Assembly (NCBI RefSeq): GCF_024347595.1
Contig: NZ_AP025507.1
Location: forward strand, 124,001-188,000
Direction: 5' to 3'
Length of the DNA stretch: 64,000 nt
Source of the DNA: Vibrio pomeroyi
GTDB lineage: Bacteria; Pseudomonadota; Gammaproteobacteria; Enterobacterales; Vibrionaceae
In this document: in pieces, positions 35,182 to 43,824 of the stretch
Position numbering within the stretch: the first letter of the stretch is position 1
Layout of the letters: each line of letters starts with the position of its first letter
Notes under the pieces: generated by a model
Told to the model about the DNA's origin: nothing
Databases searched by the model: none
Seen by the model: the letters and a program-made list of their open reading frames with translations, nothing else
Program-made: the position numbers and the translations under genes

Positions 35182-35212
35182 AAAAACGCCCAATCATCGA
35201 CTGGGCGTTTTT
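35182..35212. terminator. bidirectional intrinsic terminator between convergent genes
   Basis: AAAAACGCCCA, a 9-base loop, TGGGCGTTTTT, flanked by a long A-run. It ends the redox cluster (+) and the kinase-like gene (-). Confidence 0.92.
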
Positions 35213-35238
35213 AAATTTGGTTTGCTGACGGAATAAAC

Positions 35239-36372
35239 TTACTTCGACATTTCCAACTGCTGAACCACCGCTTGAGTCAGCTGTTCAGTATAAGGATTAA
35301 TCTTCCAATGCTCTGGACTCCAACCTTTCACAAAACGTTGGAAATCAGCCCACGCCACATAAAACATTGGCCGCCATGTTTTCTCAACATCATCGAACGA
35401 AAGCTGTGGCTGATAGTGTGCCAATGCTTCTTTCAAGTGTTGGAAGTAAGTGTCTAGTACCTGTGGTTCAAGCTCTGCGCAATCTTGCGGCCTAATCGCG
35501 CTGCTCATGAACAAAGCCACGTCTTTCATCGCACACCCGTTTCCAACATATTGAAAATCTACGGCTGCAGCGTTTTCGCTTTCTGAATCAAAACAAAAAT
35601 TGGCTAGCTTAGCGTCACCATGCACCAAGGTTTGGTATGAGCACTCTCTGAGTAGACGGTCGATGTTTTGTGCTTGGTTCTTCAGTGGGAAATCTGCCAA
35701 AGCATTCAACTCATCAGGCCGAGTGTCTAGGTGCCAGTAAGTACCGACTTGCCACAATGAAGCCGACCGTTCTCTGTCAATATGGATGTGCTTTGCGTGA
35801 AAGTGAGCGAGCCACTTTAGGCAAGCATTACGCTGTTTAATCTCGACGGATGTATAACGAGGTTGAGTACCTTTGACAACCGATTCATCAGAAGCGGCGA
35901 GTACATCGAACTGAGAAGTTAACGGGAAGCCAATATCCGCGAGGTCTTGCATCACGATAAGCCACTCATTCTCTGCTAGCTCACAATGCAGTCCAACAGG
36001 CATAGGACAACGCTCGTCCCACTGTTGAGTGAAGGACTGATACCAAGCCGTTTCGACTTGATAAGAATGAACTTTGCGTTGGTGAGAGAGCTTGGTGTTC
36101 CAGCCTTTGGGATGTTCCGCTTTATCTGGCAGAGCGACATGTTTAACGATAACGCTGTTCATAGAAGCGCTATTATCTTTAGCAAAAACCAAACGCACTA
36201 GCTCGCCGTATCCGCCCCACAAGCGTTGAATAACATGAACATCAAACCCTTGCTGGCAACCCAGTGAGGTCGCTATTTTTTGATAAAACTCATTTTGATA
36301 TAGTTCAGGTTGGTTTTGACCTGAACTCGCTTGTGGTTGAGCAAGGTTGTTTGAGGGTATTGATTGAGACAT
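35239..36372 (-). CDS. phosphotransferase-like protein (ecdysteroid kinase/APH type)
   Basis: 377 aa. The APH-fold catalytic elements are visible: LVHGDAKLANFCF (Brenner-type HGD loop) and AAVDFQYVGNG (metal-binding DFQ). The arrangement most resembles the CHK/ecdysteroid-kinase-like group (EcKL, DUF1679). Substrates of bacterial members are unknown. It starts 8 bases after the GNAT gene on the minus strand, so the two are probably one operon. Confidence 0.8.
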   Translation of the reverse strand: MSQSIPSNNLAQPQASSGQNQPELYQNEFYQKIATSLGCQQGFDVHVIQRLWGGYGELVRLVFAKDNSASMNSVIVKHVALPDKAEHPKGWNTKLSHQRKVHSYQVETAWYQSFTQQWDERCPMPVGLHCELAENEWLIVMQDLADIGFPLTSQFDVLAASDESVVKGTQPRYTSVEIKQRNACLKWLAHFHAKHIHIDRERSASLWQVGTYWHLDTRPDELNALADFPLKNQAQNIDRLLRECSYQTLVHGDAKLANFCFDSESENAAAVDFQYVGNGCAMKDVALFMSSAIRPQDCAELEPQVLDTYFQHLKEALAHYQPQLSFDDVEKTWRPMFYVAWADFQRFVKGWSPEHWKINPYTEQLTQAVVQQLEMSK

Positions 36373-36380
36373 ATAACTCG

Positions 36381-36668
36381 TTACTGTGCTTTACCGGAGA
36401 GAAGATGTGACCACTGTTTTTGCCTGTTCATATAGTGCACCACGTAGCTACACACTGGTACAATTTTGAAGCCAGCCTGTTCAATTTCAGGCAAAACCGA
36501 CTCCATCATCACCTTGCCAAAGCCTCTGCCTTGCAGTTCATCAGGAATACGCGTCGAGGTAATGTGCAATACATCGCCATCCTTCTGATACTTAACAACC
36601 GCGAATTGGTTCGGTTCTAACTCAACTGTGATCTGGTTCTCTTCTTGAACCCATTTTACTGCCTTCAT
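36381..36668 (-). CDS. small GNAT-family acetyltransferase-like protein
   Basis: 95 aa. The core is HITSTRIPDELQGRGFGKVMMESVLPEIEQAGFKIVPVCSYV, in which QGRGFG is the acetyl-CoA-binding P-loop of the short NATD1/YjdJ-like GNATs. The start is ATG 36668 with AGGAG 6 bases upstream. It is co-oriented with the kinase-like gene. The substrate is unknown. Confidence 0.87.
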   Translation of the reverse strand: MKAVKWVQEENQITVELEPNQFAVVKYQKDGDVLHITSTRIPDELQGRGFGKVMMESVLPEIEQAGFKIVPVCSYVVHYMNRQKQWSHLLSGKAQ

Positions 36669-36943
36669 TCTCAACTCCTGCAAATAATTGATACGACAAA
36701 CAATTAAAGTTTGAAGTATGAGTTCCTTGTAATAGACTAACGCAAGTGCATATAAATAAAACTAAGTACTTACAAACAAAGCAAATATTTTTAGAGCTCG
36801 CGAATTTACATAAAATCAGCGACAAACAAAAGCACTCTATAAATCATGCAAAGTACGCCTACTAAATCTAGCACGTAATAACCCCTTGTTAGCAAGTTAT
36901 CAATATATCTAACAGACGCATGTTGGCGCATGGAGAACAAATA

Positions 36944-37690
36944 ATGAACGCACCACTGAAGAAGCCTTTGGAGCATAATCAGGCACTTCAAGATCCTCGT
37001 AACCGCACCATTTCTACGATAAACAGTACCGATGCGCTGGCTATGATTGAGCACGGCAGCGAGCTGACGTTGAACGTCTCGACTCCTGTTGGCACCAAGT
37101 TTCTTGCCACTACCAAATTTATCGGTACTCACAGTGATAACTGCATTGTGATTGAGGTGCCGGAAGTATCGAGCGATGATCTACGCTTTTTCTTCCAAGA
37201 AGGTTTTTGGATGACGGCTCGTGCTTACTCCTTAAGAGGTGAAGGCGCACTTATCCACTTTAGATGCCAGATTCATCATACTATCGGCGAACCTTTCCCT
37301 ATCATCGTGCTTTCAACACCAAGTACGATGCAAGTGACTCAGTTGCGTAAAGAGACACGCTATGAGGTGAACCTCAGCTCTCGAGTTATCTTTGATGATC
37401 AACGCATGAACTGCGAGATTCGAGACTTATCGAAAAGTGGCTGTCGCTTTGTGACCTCACCAACGGCTCGTTCAATTCAGGTTGCCGATAGAGTCTCTAT
37501 CGAAATCACGCCTGAGAACTACAACGGCCCGTTGATTCCACCACTGAGAGGGATTGTGTGTAATCTTCAGAAATCTACGCACTACGCGCGTTATGGCGTC
37601 GAATTTGATGATATCGGCCGTGCCAACGCTAAGAACTTATTGGGTAAGCTCAAGTTCGATGGCACCAAGCTTCGTTTACGTAATGCTTAA
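36944..37690 (+). CDS. PilZ-domain c-di-GMP-binding protein (YcgR-like)
   Basis: 248 aa from the ATG at 36944 (GGAG 8 bases before it). The N-terminal half is a YcgR-N-like beta domain. The C-terminal half is PilZ: RKETR (RxxxR) and DLSKSG (D/NxSxxG), the two c-di-GMP-binding motifs. It resembles the flagellar-brake type. It stands alone, with a terminator behind it. Confidence 0.9.
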   Translation: MNAPLKKPLEHNQALQDPRNRTISTINSTDALAMIEHGSELTLNVSTPVGTKFLATTKFIGTHSDNCIVIEVPEVSSDDLRFFFQEGFWMTARAYSLRGEGALIHFRCQIHHTIGEPFPIIVLSTPSTMQVTQLRKETRYEVNLSSRVIFDDQRMNCEIRDLSKSGCRFVTSPTARSIQVADRVSIEITPENYNGPLIPPLRGIVCNLQKSTHYARYGVEFDDIGRANAKNLLGKLKFDGTKLRLRNA

Positions 37691-37713
37691 GCGCTAGAGA
37701 TAGTAAGAATCAA

Positions 37714-37752
37714 AAAAACAGCCATCGATAATGTCGATGGCTGTTTCGTTTT
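37714..37752. terminator. bidirectional intrinsic terminator
   Basis: ACAGCCATCGA (37718-37728), TAATG loop, TCGATGGCTGT (37734-37744), with A-run before and U-run after. It serves the PilZ gene (+) and the Lon-like gene (-). Confidence 0.92.
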
Positions 37753-37793
37753 ATGGTTAACGGTTATTTAGCTGTTTTACGTCAAGCGTTAAG

Positions 37794-40154
37794 CTATTTA
37801 CGCAGTGCGTTGAGTTTGGCCTGAGCGATACCAAAAATAGTATCGATTGGGTAGCTACCCTCATCACTCGCTTCACCAGCGGCTTTACCCGTGAACAACT
37901 CAATCGCTTCGGTCACATGGTCAATCGCCCAGATATTGAACTCGCCCTTTTCAACCGCTTTAACGATATCGCTGCGCAGCATCAGGTTATGAACATTCGA
38001 ACGTGGGATGATCACCCCTTGTTCGTTTGAGCGCCCTTTGATTTCACACACATCGAAGAAACCTTCAATTTTCTCGTTCACGCCACCAATGGGTTGAGAT
38101 TCACCGAACTGATTCATTGAGCCAGTAATCGCTATATCTTGACGGTTTGGCTGCTTAGAAAACGCAGACACCACCGCACAGAACTCGGCCATACTCGCAC
38201 TGTCACCATCGACGCCACCATACGATTGCTCGAAGGTGATGTTGGTAGTGAGCGGTACTTTGGCTGTCTTACCAAACACGGAAGAAAGATAAGCCGACAA
38301 GATCATCACGCCTTTGGAGTGAATACTGCCACCGAGGTCTACGTTTCTTTCAATATCAATCACTTCACCATCACCATAAGCGGTAGTTGCTGTGATTCGG
38401 TTCGGCGCACCAAACATATGATCGGTTGTGCTAAGTACAGAAAGCGCATTAACTTGACCAACCGCCTGTCCATCAACATGGATCAGCGTTGTACCATTAG
38501 TGAAGGTTTCCATCACGCTGTCTTGCAATCGTCCGACACGCATCTGTTGGTTAGACAATGCTTGATCAACATGCGTTGCGCGAATCAGGTTCGATTTTGA
38601 TCCTCTCGCCACGTAGTTTGACTCACGAAGCAGGTTAGCAATGTGTGCTGAGTGTAGAGACAACTTGCCTTGGTCACCCGCCTGACGAGAACTGTGCTCA
38701 ATGATGCGCGCAATCGCTTTGCGATCACAATGCAGCATATTGTTGTCATGCACGATACTCGAAATGAAGCGCGCATAATGCATTTCTGAATCGGGAGTAC
38801 GCTTCATCTCATCTTCAAAATCGGCCGTCACACGGAACAGTTCACCAAACTCCGCATCGTAATGTTGCAGCAGTTGGTAGGTACGATAATCACCAAACAG
38901 GATGATCTTAACGTCTAGTGGGATAGGTTCAGGATCAAGTGAAACAGCCCCCGTTAAGGTCACCTCTTTCTCTAATGAAGTAAAGCTCAATTGACGTGAA
39001 CGAAGCGCACGCTTCAAGCCTTCCCAAACGTAAGGCTGTTCAAGAACTTTCACTGCATCCATCAGTAATACGCCGCCGTTAGCTCGGTGTAAGCTACCTG
39101 CGCGAATCAGCGAGAAGTCGGTAAATACGGTGCCTTTGAACGTCGCCGTTTCTACATAGCCAAACAGAGAGTGATAATTCGGATTCTCTTCCACCACGAT
39201 TGGCAGAGTGTCTTCCTTTTGGCTCACAATCACGTTGACCTTGTAACGACGCGGCATTTTCTTATCCAGAGAAGCGGTCGCCACTTCGGCTTGTTCAGTG
39301 CTCTCTTCTAAGAAGATATCAGCGTTATCGACAATGTCTTTACGCAGTGCCGTGAGGTACTTTTTGATGTCTGGATATTGGCTGTAATCTTGCTTCAACT
39401 GCTTGATGAAGTGAGTGATAACATCGCGCGCCGTATCATCATTCAGCTTTTGGATTTTCTCAGTGTAGGTCTCTTCCAGCTCGGTCAGTTCACGAGAAAT
39501 GGTGCGCAGACCCACTTCCAAGGCATCAATGGTTTTATCGAACTGGTCTTGTTCTTCTTCCGACAACAGATCGAAGCTCTCTTCGGTATGAAGATCATCG
39601 CCATTCATCGCCACAAACTGGTAATCACCCTGAGTGGTGATCGTCAGGTTGATGCCTTTCTCTTTCGCTTCTCGGCTGATGCTTTCTAGCGCGGCTTGTT
39701 GCTTGGCTGCTAACTGGTTTTTCAGCCTATCAGCACGGCTAAAGTACATCTCGTTATCAAACGCAAGAGGCATACCTTTCAGCAATTTACGCATCAGCTT
39801 TTCAATGTCTTGCTTTAAGCTGCTGCCGACACCTCTTGGTAACTTAAGTACCTTAGGTGTACGAATATCTTCAAAGTTCGCGATATAACACCAATCAAAA
39901 AGCTCCTGAACTTCTTGAGGGTGTCGGTTTAGATAGCGCAAGATCATGGTGCGTTTACCGAGACCATTTCGCCCTATCGCATAAATGTTGTAACCCTTTT
40001 CCTTGATTGACATCGCGAACTCAACGGCCTTTTGAGCACGTTCTTGCCCGACGATCTCGTCAATTGGAGCCAGTTCTTTGGTCGACTTACATGGTAACTT
40101 CTCGAGTTCTGCTACCTGATACAGCTGTTCTGTATTGAGTCTTTGAATCGCCAT
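37794..40154 (-). CDS. LonB-type ATP-dependent protease (AAA+ / S16)
   Basis: 786 aa. An N-terminal AAA+ region contains a P-loop of the form GRNGLGKRT, in which Arg replaces the usual Thr/Ser after Lys. A coiled-coil insertion (about residues 150-290) follows. The S16 domain has catalytic Ser652 in DGDSAS and Lys695 in GVNEKIEG, 43 residues apart, as in E. coli Lon. This is the YcbZ/LonH-like group. It degrades unknown substrates in the cytosol. AAGGAGG precedes the ATG. Confidence 0.9.
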   Translation of the reverse strand: MAIQRLNTEQLYQVAELEKLPCKSTKELAPIDEIVGQERAQKAVEFAMSIKEKGYNIYAIGRNGLGKRTMILRYLNRHPQEVQELFDWCYIANFEDIRTPKVLKLPRGVGSSLKQDIEKLMRKLLKGMPLAFDNEMYFSRADRLKNQLAAKQQAALESISREAKEKGINLTITTQGDYQFVAMNGDDLHTEESFDLLSEEEQDQFDKTIDALEVGLRTISRELTELEETYTEKIQKLNDDTARDVITHFIKQLKQDYSQYPDIKKYLTALRKDIVDNADIFLEESTEQAEVATASLDKKMPRRYKVNVIVSQKEDTLPIVVEENPNYHSLFGYVETATFKGTVFTDFSLIRAGSLHRANGGVLLMDAVKVLEQPYVWEGLKRALRSRQLSFTSLEKEVTLTGAVSLDPEPIPLDVKIILFGDYRTYQLLQHYDAEFGELFRVTADFEDEMKRTPDSEMHYARFISSIVHDNNMLHCDRKAIARIIEHSSRQAGDQGKLSLHSAHIANLLRESNYVARGSKSNLIRATHVDQALSNQQMRVGRLQDSVMETFTNGTTLIHVDGQAVGQVNALSVLSTTDHMFGAPNRITATTAYGDGEVIDIERNVDLGGSIHSKGVMILSAYLSSVFGKTAKVPLTTNITFEQSYGGVDGDSASMAEFCAVVSAFSKQPNRQDIAITGSMNQFGESQPIGGVNEKIEGFFDVCEIKGRSNEQGVIIPRSNVHNLMLRSDIVKAVEKGEFNIWAIDHVTEAIELFTGKAAGEASDEGSYPIDTIFGIAQAKLNALRK

Positions 40155-40340
40155 CGCCGCCTCCTTAGTCCTTCATTACTTGGGTGTAGATAAAATCAGT
40201 GTAGATGTAATTTCCTATAAATTTAGTGACTTACGCTACACAGCTGTTCAACTGAACAAATAACACACAATTTAGCGCATTTTTACGAATATCGAGGGTT
40301 TTAATTCACCAACTTAACATGTGAATGATTTTAATTTGCA

Positions 40341-40360
40341 ATTGATAATAAATATCATTA
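40341..40360. promoter_or_regulatory. putative Fur box upstream of the 40395-42530 pair
   Basis: ATTGATAATAAATATCATTA resembles the GATAAT-type Fur consensus (TGATAAT-N3-ATATCA). It lies 35 bases before the ATG of the small protein, in the expected promoter zone. Confidence 0.6.
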
Positions 40361-40394
40361 ACATTTTCAGATATTGTAAATTGAGGATGTGGAC

Positions 40395-40889
40395 ATGGAA
40401 ATTGAACGATGCTGGATGCACTACCTAAAAGCTGAACAGTTAATGGAGCAAGGTCACTGGCCAGAAGCACAACGCCTTTATGGTGATGTTCTCAATTCTC
40501 TTCCACATCACATCCAAGATGCGGCATACCAAAGCGATATTAAACCCTGCCAATTTGCTTGCCTACTTGCAGGGCTGAGAGATGCGAGTGTTGCTCAATC
40601 TGAGATTCTCAACCGTTTAGGACAGCATCAACAAGCCTTTGATACCTTGAACCAGTCTTACGCACTGATGCAATTTATCTCGCTTGAAAGCACTGAGTTG
40701 ATTCAACGTACCTATGGGCTATTGGAAAAGCAGAGTGAAGACCTGCTCAATCACCTGATTGCTTTTTGCAGTGCTCAGCGCAGTTCGCATTGGATGCTCG
40801 AACTAGAACAAATTCAACGTGCTCATCACCATTTTGGGCAACTAAAAACAACGTCAGAAGTTCAATCTTCACCTAATGTCTTAAATTGA
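40395..40889 (+). CDS. small helical (TPR-like) hypothetical protein
   Basis: 164 aa. I do not recognise a named family. The N-terminus HYLKAEQLMEQGHWPEAQRLYGDVLNSLP looks like a TPR hairpin, and LNRLGQHQQAFDTLNQSYALMQ like a second. Several Cys and His residues are present, including HHH near the C-terminus. The start is ATG 40395, 8 bases after GAGG; an upstream GTG is too close to it. The gene lies 12 bases before an ABC ATPase and behind a Fur-like site, so the pair may respond to iron. Confidence 0.7.
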   Translation: MEIERCWMHYLKAEQLMEQGHWPEAQRLYGDVLNSLPHHIQDAAYQSDIKPCQFACLLAGLRDASVAQSEILNRLGQHQQAFDTLNQSYALMQFISLESTELIQRTYGLLEKQSEDLLNHLIAFCSAQRSSHWMLELEQIQRAHHHFGQLKTTSEVQSSPNVLN

Positions 40890-40901
40890 TAAGGATATAT
40901 C

Positions 40902-42530
40902 ATGTCGGACCGGGCCATTCTTAAAGTTAATAACCTCTCCGTAAGTTTCAAAACCAATGATGGAATCATTGATGCGGTCAAAAAGGTTAACTTTACCCTT
41001 AACTCAAGCGAAACCTTGGCCATTGTTGGTGAATCAGGTTCAGGTAAATCCGTCTCTTCCAACGCGCTAATGCGCTTGCTGCCTGATAACGCGATTATCG
41101 ATCAGCAATCAGACATCGAGTTTGAAGGTCAATCGATTCTTGGCAAGACTGAGCGAGAAATGCAGTCGATTCGTGGCGATAGAATCGGCATGATCTTTCA
41201 GGAGCCAATGACCTCTTTGAATCCATACCTACGTGTCGGTACTCAAGTGGCGGAAGCCATTATGTGTCACCGTAAGGTATCGAAATCAAAAGCAAAACAG
41301 CGTGTGTTAGAGCTGTTTAATCTTGTGCATTTACCTATGCCAGATCAGGCTTACACCAAGTACCCGCATGAGTTTTCTGGTGGTCAGCTACAACGAATCA
41401 TGATCGCGATGGCGCTGATCAATGAACCCGATATTCTGATTGCAGACGAACCTACAACAGCATTAGACGTGACCGTTCAGGCTGAAGTACTTTCTCTTAT
41501 CAAAGAGATACAAGGCAAAATGGGCATGGCGATTCTGTTCATCACCCATGATTTAGGTGTGGTGAAACACTTTGCTGACCGCGTGCTGGTGATGTGTAAA
41601 GGTGAGTTGGTCGAAGAAGGGCTGACTCAAGAGCTCTTCGATAGCCCTAAACACGATTACACACGCATGCTGATTAACTCAATTCCGAAAGGCGCGAAGG
41701 TTCCTGTTGAAGCATCTGCTCCAGAACTGCTTTGTGCAGAAGATATTCGCGTGAAATTCTTGATCAAATCTCACTTTATCCAAAGTAAGAACCAGTACTT
41801 CGAAGCGGTGAAAGGCATTTCGTTGAAGCTGAAACAAGGCGAAACCTTAGGTATTGTCGGTGAATCAGGTTCCGGTAAATCGACCCTTGGACGAGCTTTG
41901 ATCGGCTTGCTACCAAGTAGTGGGCGTATTGTCTACAAAGGCCAAGACGTCAGCTTATTGAACGACAAAGAGCGTCACAAGCTTAAGAAAGATGTTCAGA
42001 TGGTGTTCCAAGACCCTTATGGTTCTTTATCACCACGTATGACGGTTGGGGAGATCATCACCGAAGGCTTAACGGTGCATCAACCTCACTTGTCAAAACA
42101 AGAACGTTTAGAAAGAGCGCGTAAAGCACTGATTGAGGTTCGCTTAGAGCCAAACTCAATTAACCGTTACCCGCACGAATTCTCTGGCGGACAAAGACAA
42201 CGTATCGCGATTGCTCGTGCGTTGATTCTTGAGCCATCTTTCATACTGTTGGATGAACCGACGTCGGCACTCGACCGCTCAGTACAACTGACCGTGATTG
42301 ACCTGCTGAAAGATATCCAAGCCAAGCACAACATCGGCTTCCTTTTCATCAGCCACGACCTTTCGGTAGTGAAAGCACTTTCTGATCGTGTATTAGTGAT
42401 GCAGAAGGGTGAAGTGATGGAGGAAGGCGCGGCAGAAGAGATTTTCAATGCGCCGAAAAACGACTACACCAAGAAACTCATCGCGGCGTCATTCGACTTA
42501 GAAAATAAATCGGAAAAAAATGCCGCTTAG
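40902..42530 (+). CDS. double ABC ATPase, dipeptide/YejF type (orphan)
   Basis: 542 aa with two ABC domains. Walker A is GESGSGKSV (first) and GESGSGKST (second); signatures are FSGGQLQR and FSGGQRQR; Walker B is ILIADEPTTALD and ILLDEPTSALD. The C-terminal oligopeptide-type extensions are present. YejF/DppDF-like proteins energise peptide or microcin importers. No permease or binding protein gene lies beside it, so partners must be elsewhere. It is expressed with the small protein upstream. Confidence 0.93.
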   Translation: MSDRAILKVNNLSVSFKTNDGIIDAVKKVNFTLNSSETLAIVGESGSGKSVSSNALMRLLPDNAIIDQQSDIEFEGQSILGKTEREMQSIRGDRIGMIFQEPMTSLNPYLRVGTQVAEAIMCHRKVSKSKAKQRVLELFNLVHLPMPDQAYTKYPHEFSGGQLQRIMIAMALINEPDILIADEPTTALDVTVQAEVLSLIKEIQGKMGMAILFITHDLGVVKHFADRVLVMCKGELVEEGLTQELFDSPKHDYTRMLINSIPKGAKVPVEASAPELLCAEDIRVKFLIKSHFIQSKNQYFEAVKGISLKLKQGETLGIVGESGSGKSTLGRALIGLLPSSGRIVYKGQDVSLLNDKERHKLKKDVQMVFQDPYGSLSPRMTVGEIITEGLTVHQPHLSKQERLERARKALIEVRLEPNSINRYPHEFSGGQRQRIAIARALILEPSFILLDEPTSALDRSVQLTVIDLLKDIQAKHNIGFLFISHDLSVVKALSDRVLVMQKGEVMEEGAAEEIFNAPKNDYTKKLIAASFDLENKSEKNAA

Positions 42531-42639
42531 AGGGAACTAATCAAGATTAACAGCGTCTTATAAGTACATTCTGAAAAAGCATCTAATGGATTGCACTCTA
42601 GAATGGATATAGCAAAACTGGTTTGGCCGCCAAAAGAGA

Positions 42640-42665
42640 AATGTCGCATGGATGCGACATTTTTC
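42640..42665. terminator. intrinsic terminator between convergent genes
   Basis: AATGTCGCAT, GG loop, ATGCGACATT, then TTTCG; an AAAAGAGA run in front supports use on the minus strand as well. Confidence 0.82.
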
Positions 42666-42713
42666 GTTTCTGAAAGATAATAATCTCCAGTCTCTCGACT
42701 AAAAAATCGGAAC

Positions 42714-43727
42714 CTAGCGATACAAAGACTTGGTCGACTCTCTGACGATTAAATCAATCGGTGGTAATCGCGCTTCATGCCTCTCGCCTGACAGCAAGTT
42801 CAAAATCGACTGCGCACACACCTCTCCAATCTCTTCAATCGGCTGTCTCAAGGTCGTTAATGCTGGCGTGAAATACTTCGACGTTGGCAAGTCATCAAAG
42901 CCAATCACCGACACATCTTCTGGTACTTTGTAGCCGTGATCATGCAATGCCTTAATCGCGCCGTAAGCCGTTTGGTCATTGGCCGCGAACAGGGCAGAAA
43001 AGTGAATCTTAGATTCGATCAACTCAACGGTTTTCTCATAACCAGACTCGCTGCTGAAATCACCCTGTTTGACGAGTTTTGGCATCACCTTGATACCCGC
43101 TTCTTGCAGCGCTTTCTTATAGCCTTCAAAGCGATTACCCGCATCTGGTTGGCTCGAAAGTCCTTTGATATGAGCAATATTCACATGCCCCTGTTGGAGC
43201 AAGTGGAGGGTTGCCATGTAACCGCCCAGTACATTATCGATATTGATTGAACGAACGTTGTCTTCAGCGAAGTCATAACCGACCGCGACAATCGGGATGT
43301 CTTGCGCGTACTTGGCAATATCCTCTTTGGTGATGCTGCCTGTCACGATGATCATGCCATCGACATTGCTCTTAGCCAGATACTCTAAAGCGTGTATCTC
43401 AAGCTTTTTTTGCCAATGCCCGGTAGCTATCACTAACGAATAGCCTTGAGCTATCAGAGTTTTCTCCATGTCGTTGAGGATGCGGCTGGTATAAGGGCTG
43501 TCAGGGTGTTGCACCAATACGCCTATCGTTAATGAACGGCGATTGATGTTCTCCTGCATCTGAAAGTTGGGCTTGTAGCCTGTGTCTTTGATGGCCTGCT
43601 CGATGTTCTGACTTTTATCATCCGACACATAAGTGGTTCGATTAAGAAAACGAGAAACCGTGCTTGGGGAAACGCCGGCTAGCCTAGCTACATCGTATAC
43701 GGTGGTTTTTTTAGTTTTCGTGCGCAT
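42714..43727 (-). CDS. LacI-family transcriptional repressor (GH116-linked)
   Basis: 337 aa. The N-terminal LacI helix-turn-helix reads TTVYDVARLAGVSPSTVSRFLNRTTYVSD, and a sugar-binding domain follows (IGVLVQHPDSPYTSRIL; FAANDQTAYGAIKALHDHGYKVPEDVSVIGFDD). It is downstream of the GH116 gene on the same strand. It differs from the LacI at 56215, so the island carries two regulators. The effector is probably a beta-glucoside-derived sugar. Confidence 0.93.
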   Translation of the reverse strand: MRTKTKKTTVYDVARLAGVSPSTVSRFLNRTTYVSDDKSQNIEQAIKDTGYKPNFQMQENINRRSLTIGVLVQHPDSPYTSRILNDMEKTLIAQGYSLVIATGHWQKKLEIHALEYLAKSNVDGMIIVTGSITKEDIAKYAQDIPIVAVGYDFAEDNVRSINIDNVLGGYMATLHLLQQGHVNIAHIKGLSSQPDAGNRFEGYKKALQEAGIKVMPKLVKQGDFSSESGYEKTVELIESKIHFSALFAANDQTAYGAIKALHDHGYKVPEDVSVIGFDDLPTSKYFTPALTTLRQPIEEIGEVCAQSILNLLSGERHEARLPPIDLIVRESTKSLYR

Positions 43728-43753
43728 CTCGATACCCTAATCCAGTGACATTT

Positions 43754-43773
43754 GGGGAGCCCTAGAGCTCCCC
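43754..43773. other. GC-rich hairpin between GH116 and LacI
   Basis: GGGGAGC, 6-base loop, GCTCCCC. No U-run follows on the minus strand, so it may be a processing or stabilising hairpin in the GH116-lacI transcript. Confidence 0.45.
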
Positions 43774-43824
43774 TTCAATTTCAACCTGCATACCACTGCT
43801 TTCGTTGAAATCCGTGTCATTAAG

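Noticed and set aside
36806..37132. 108-residue reading frame opposite the PilZ gene
   Set aside because: It is antisense to the start of the PilZ gene and has no family features.
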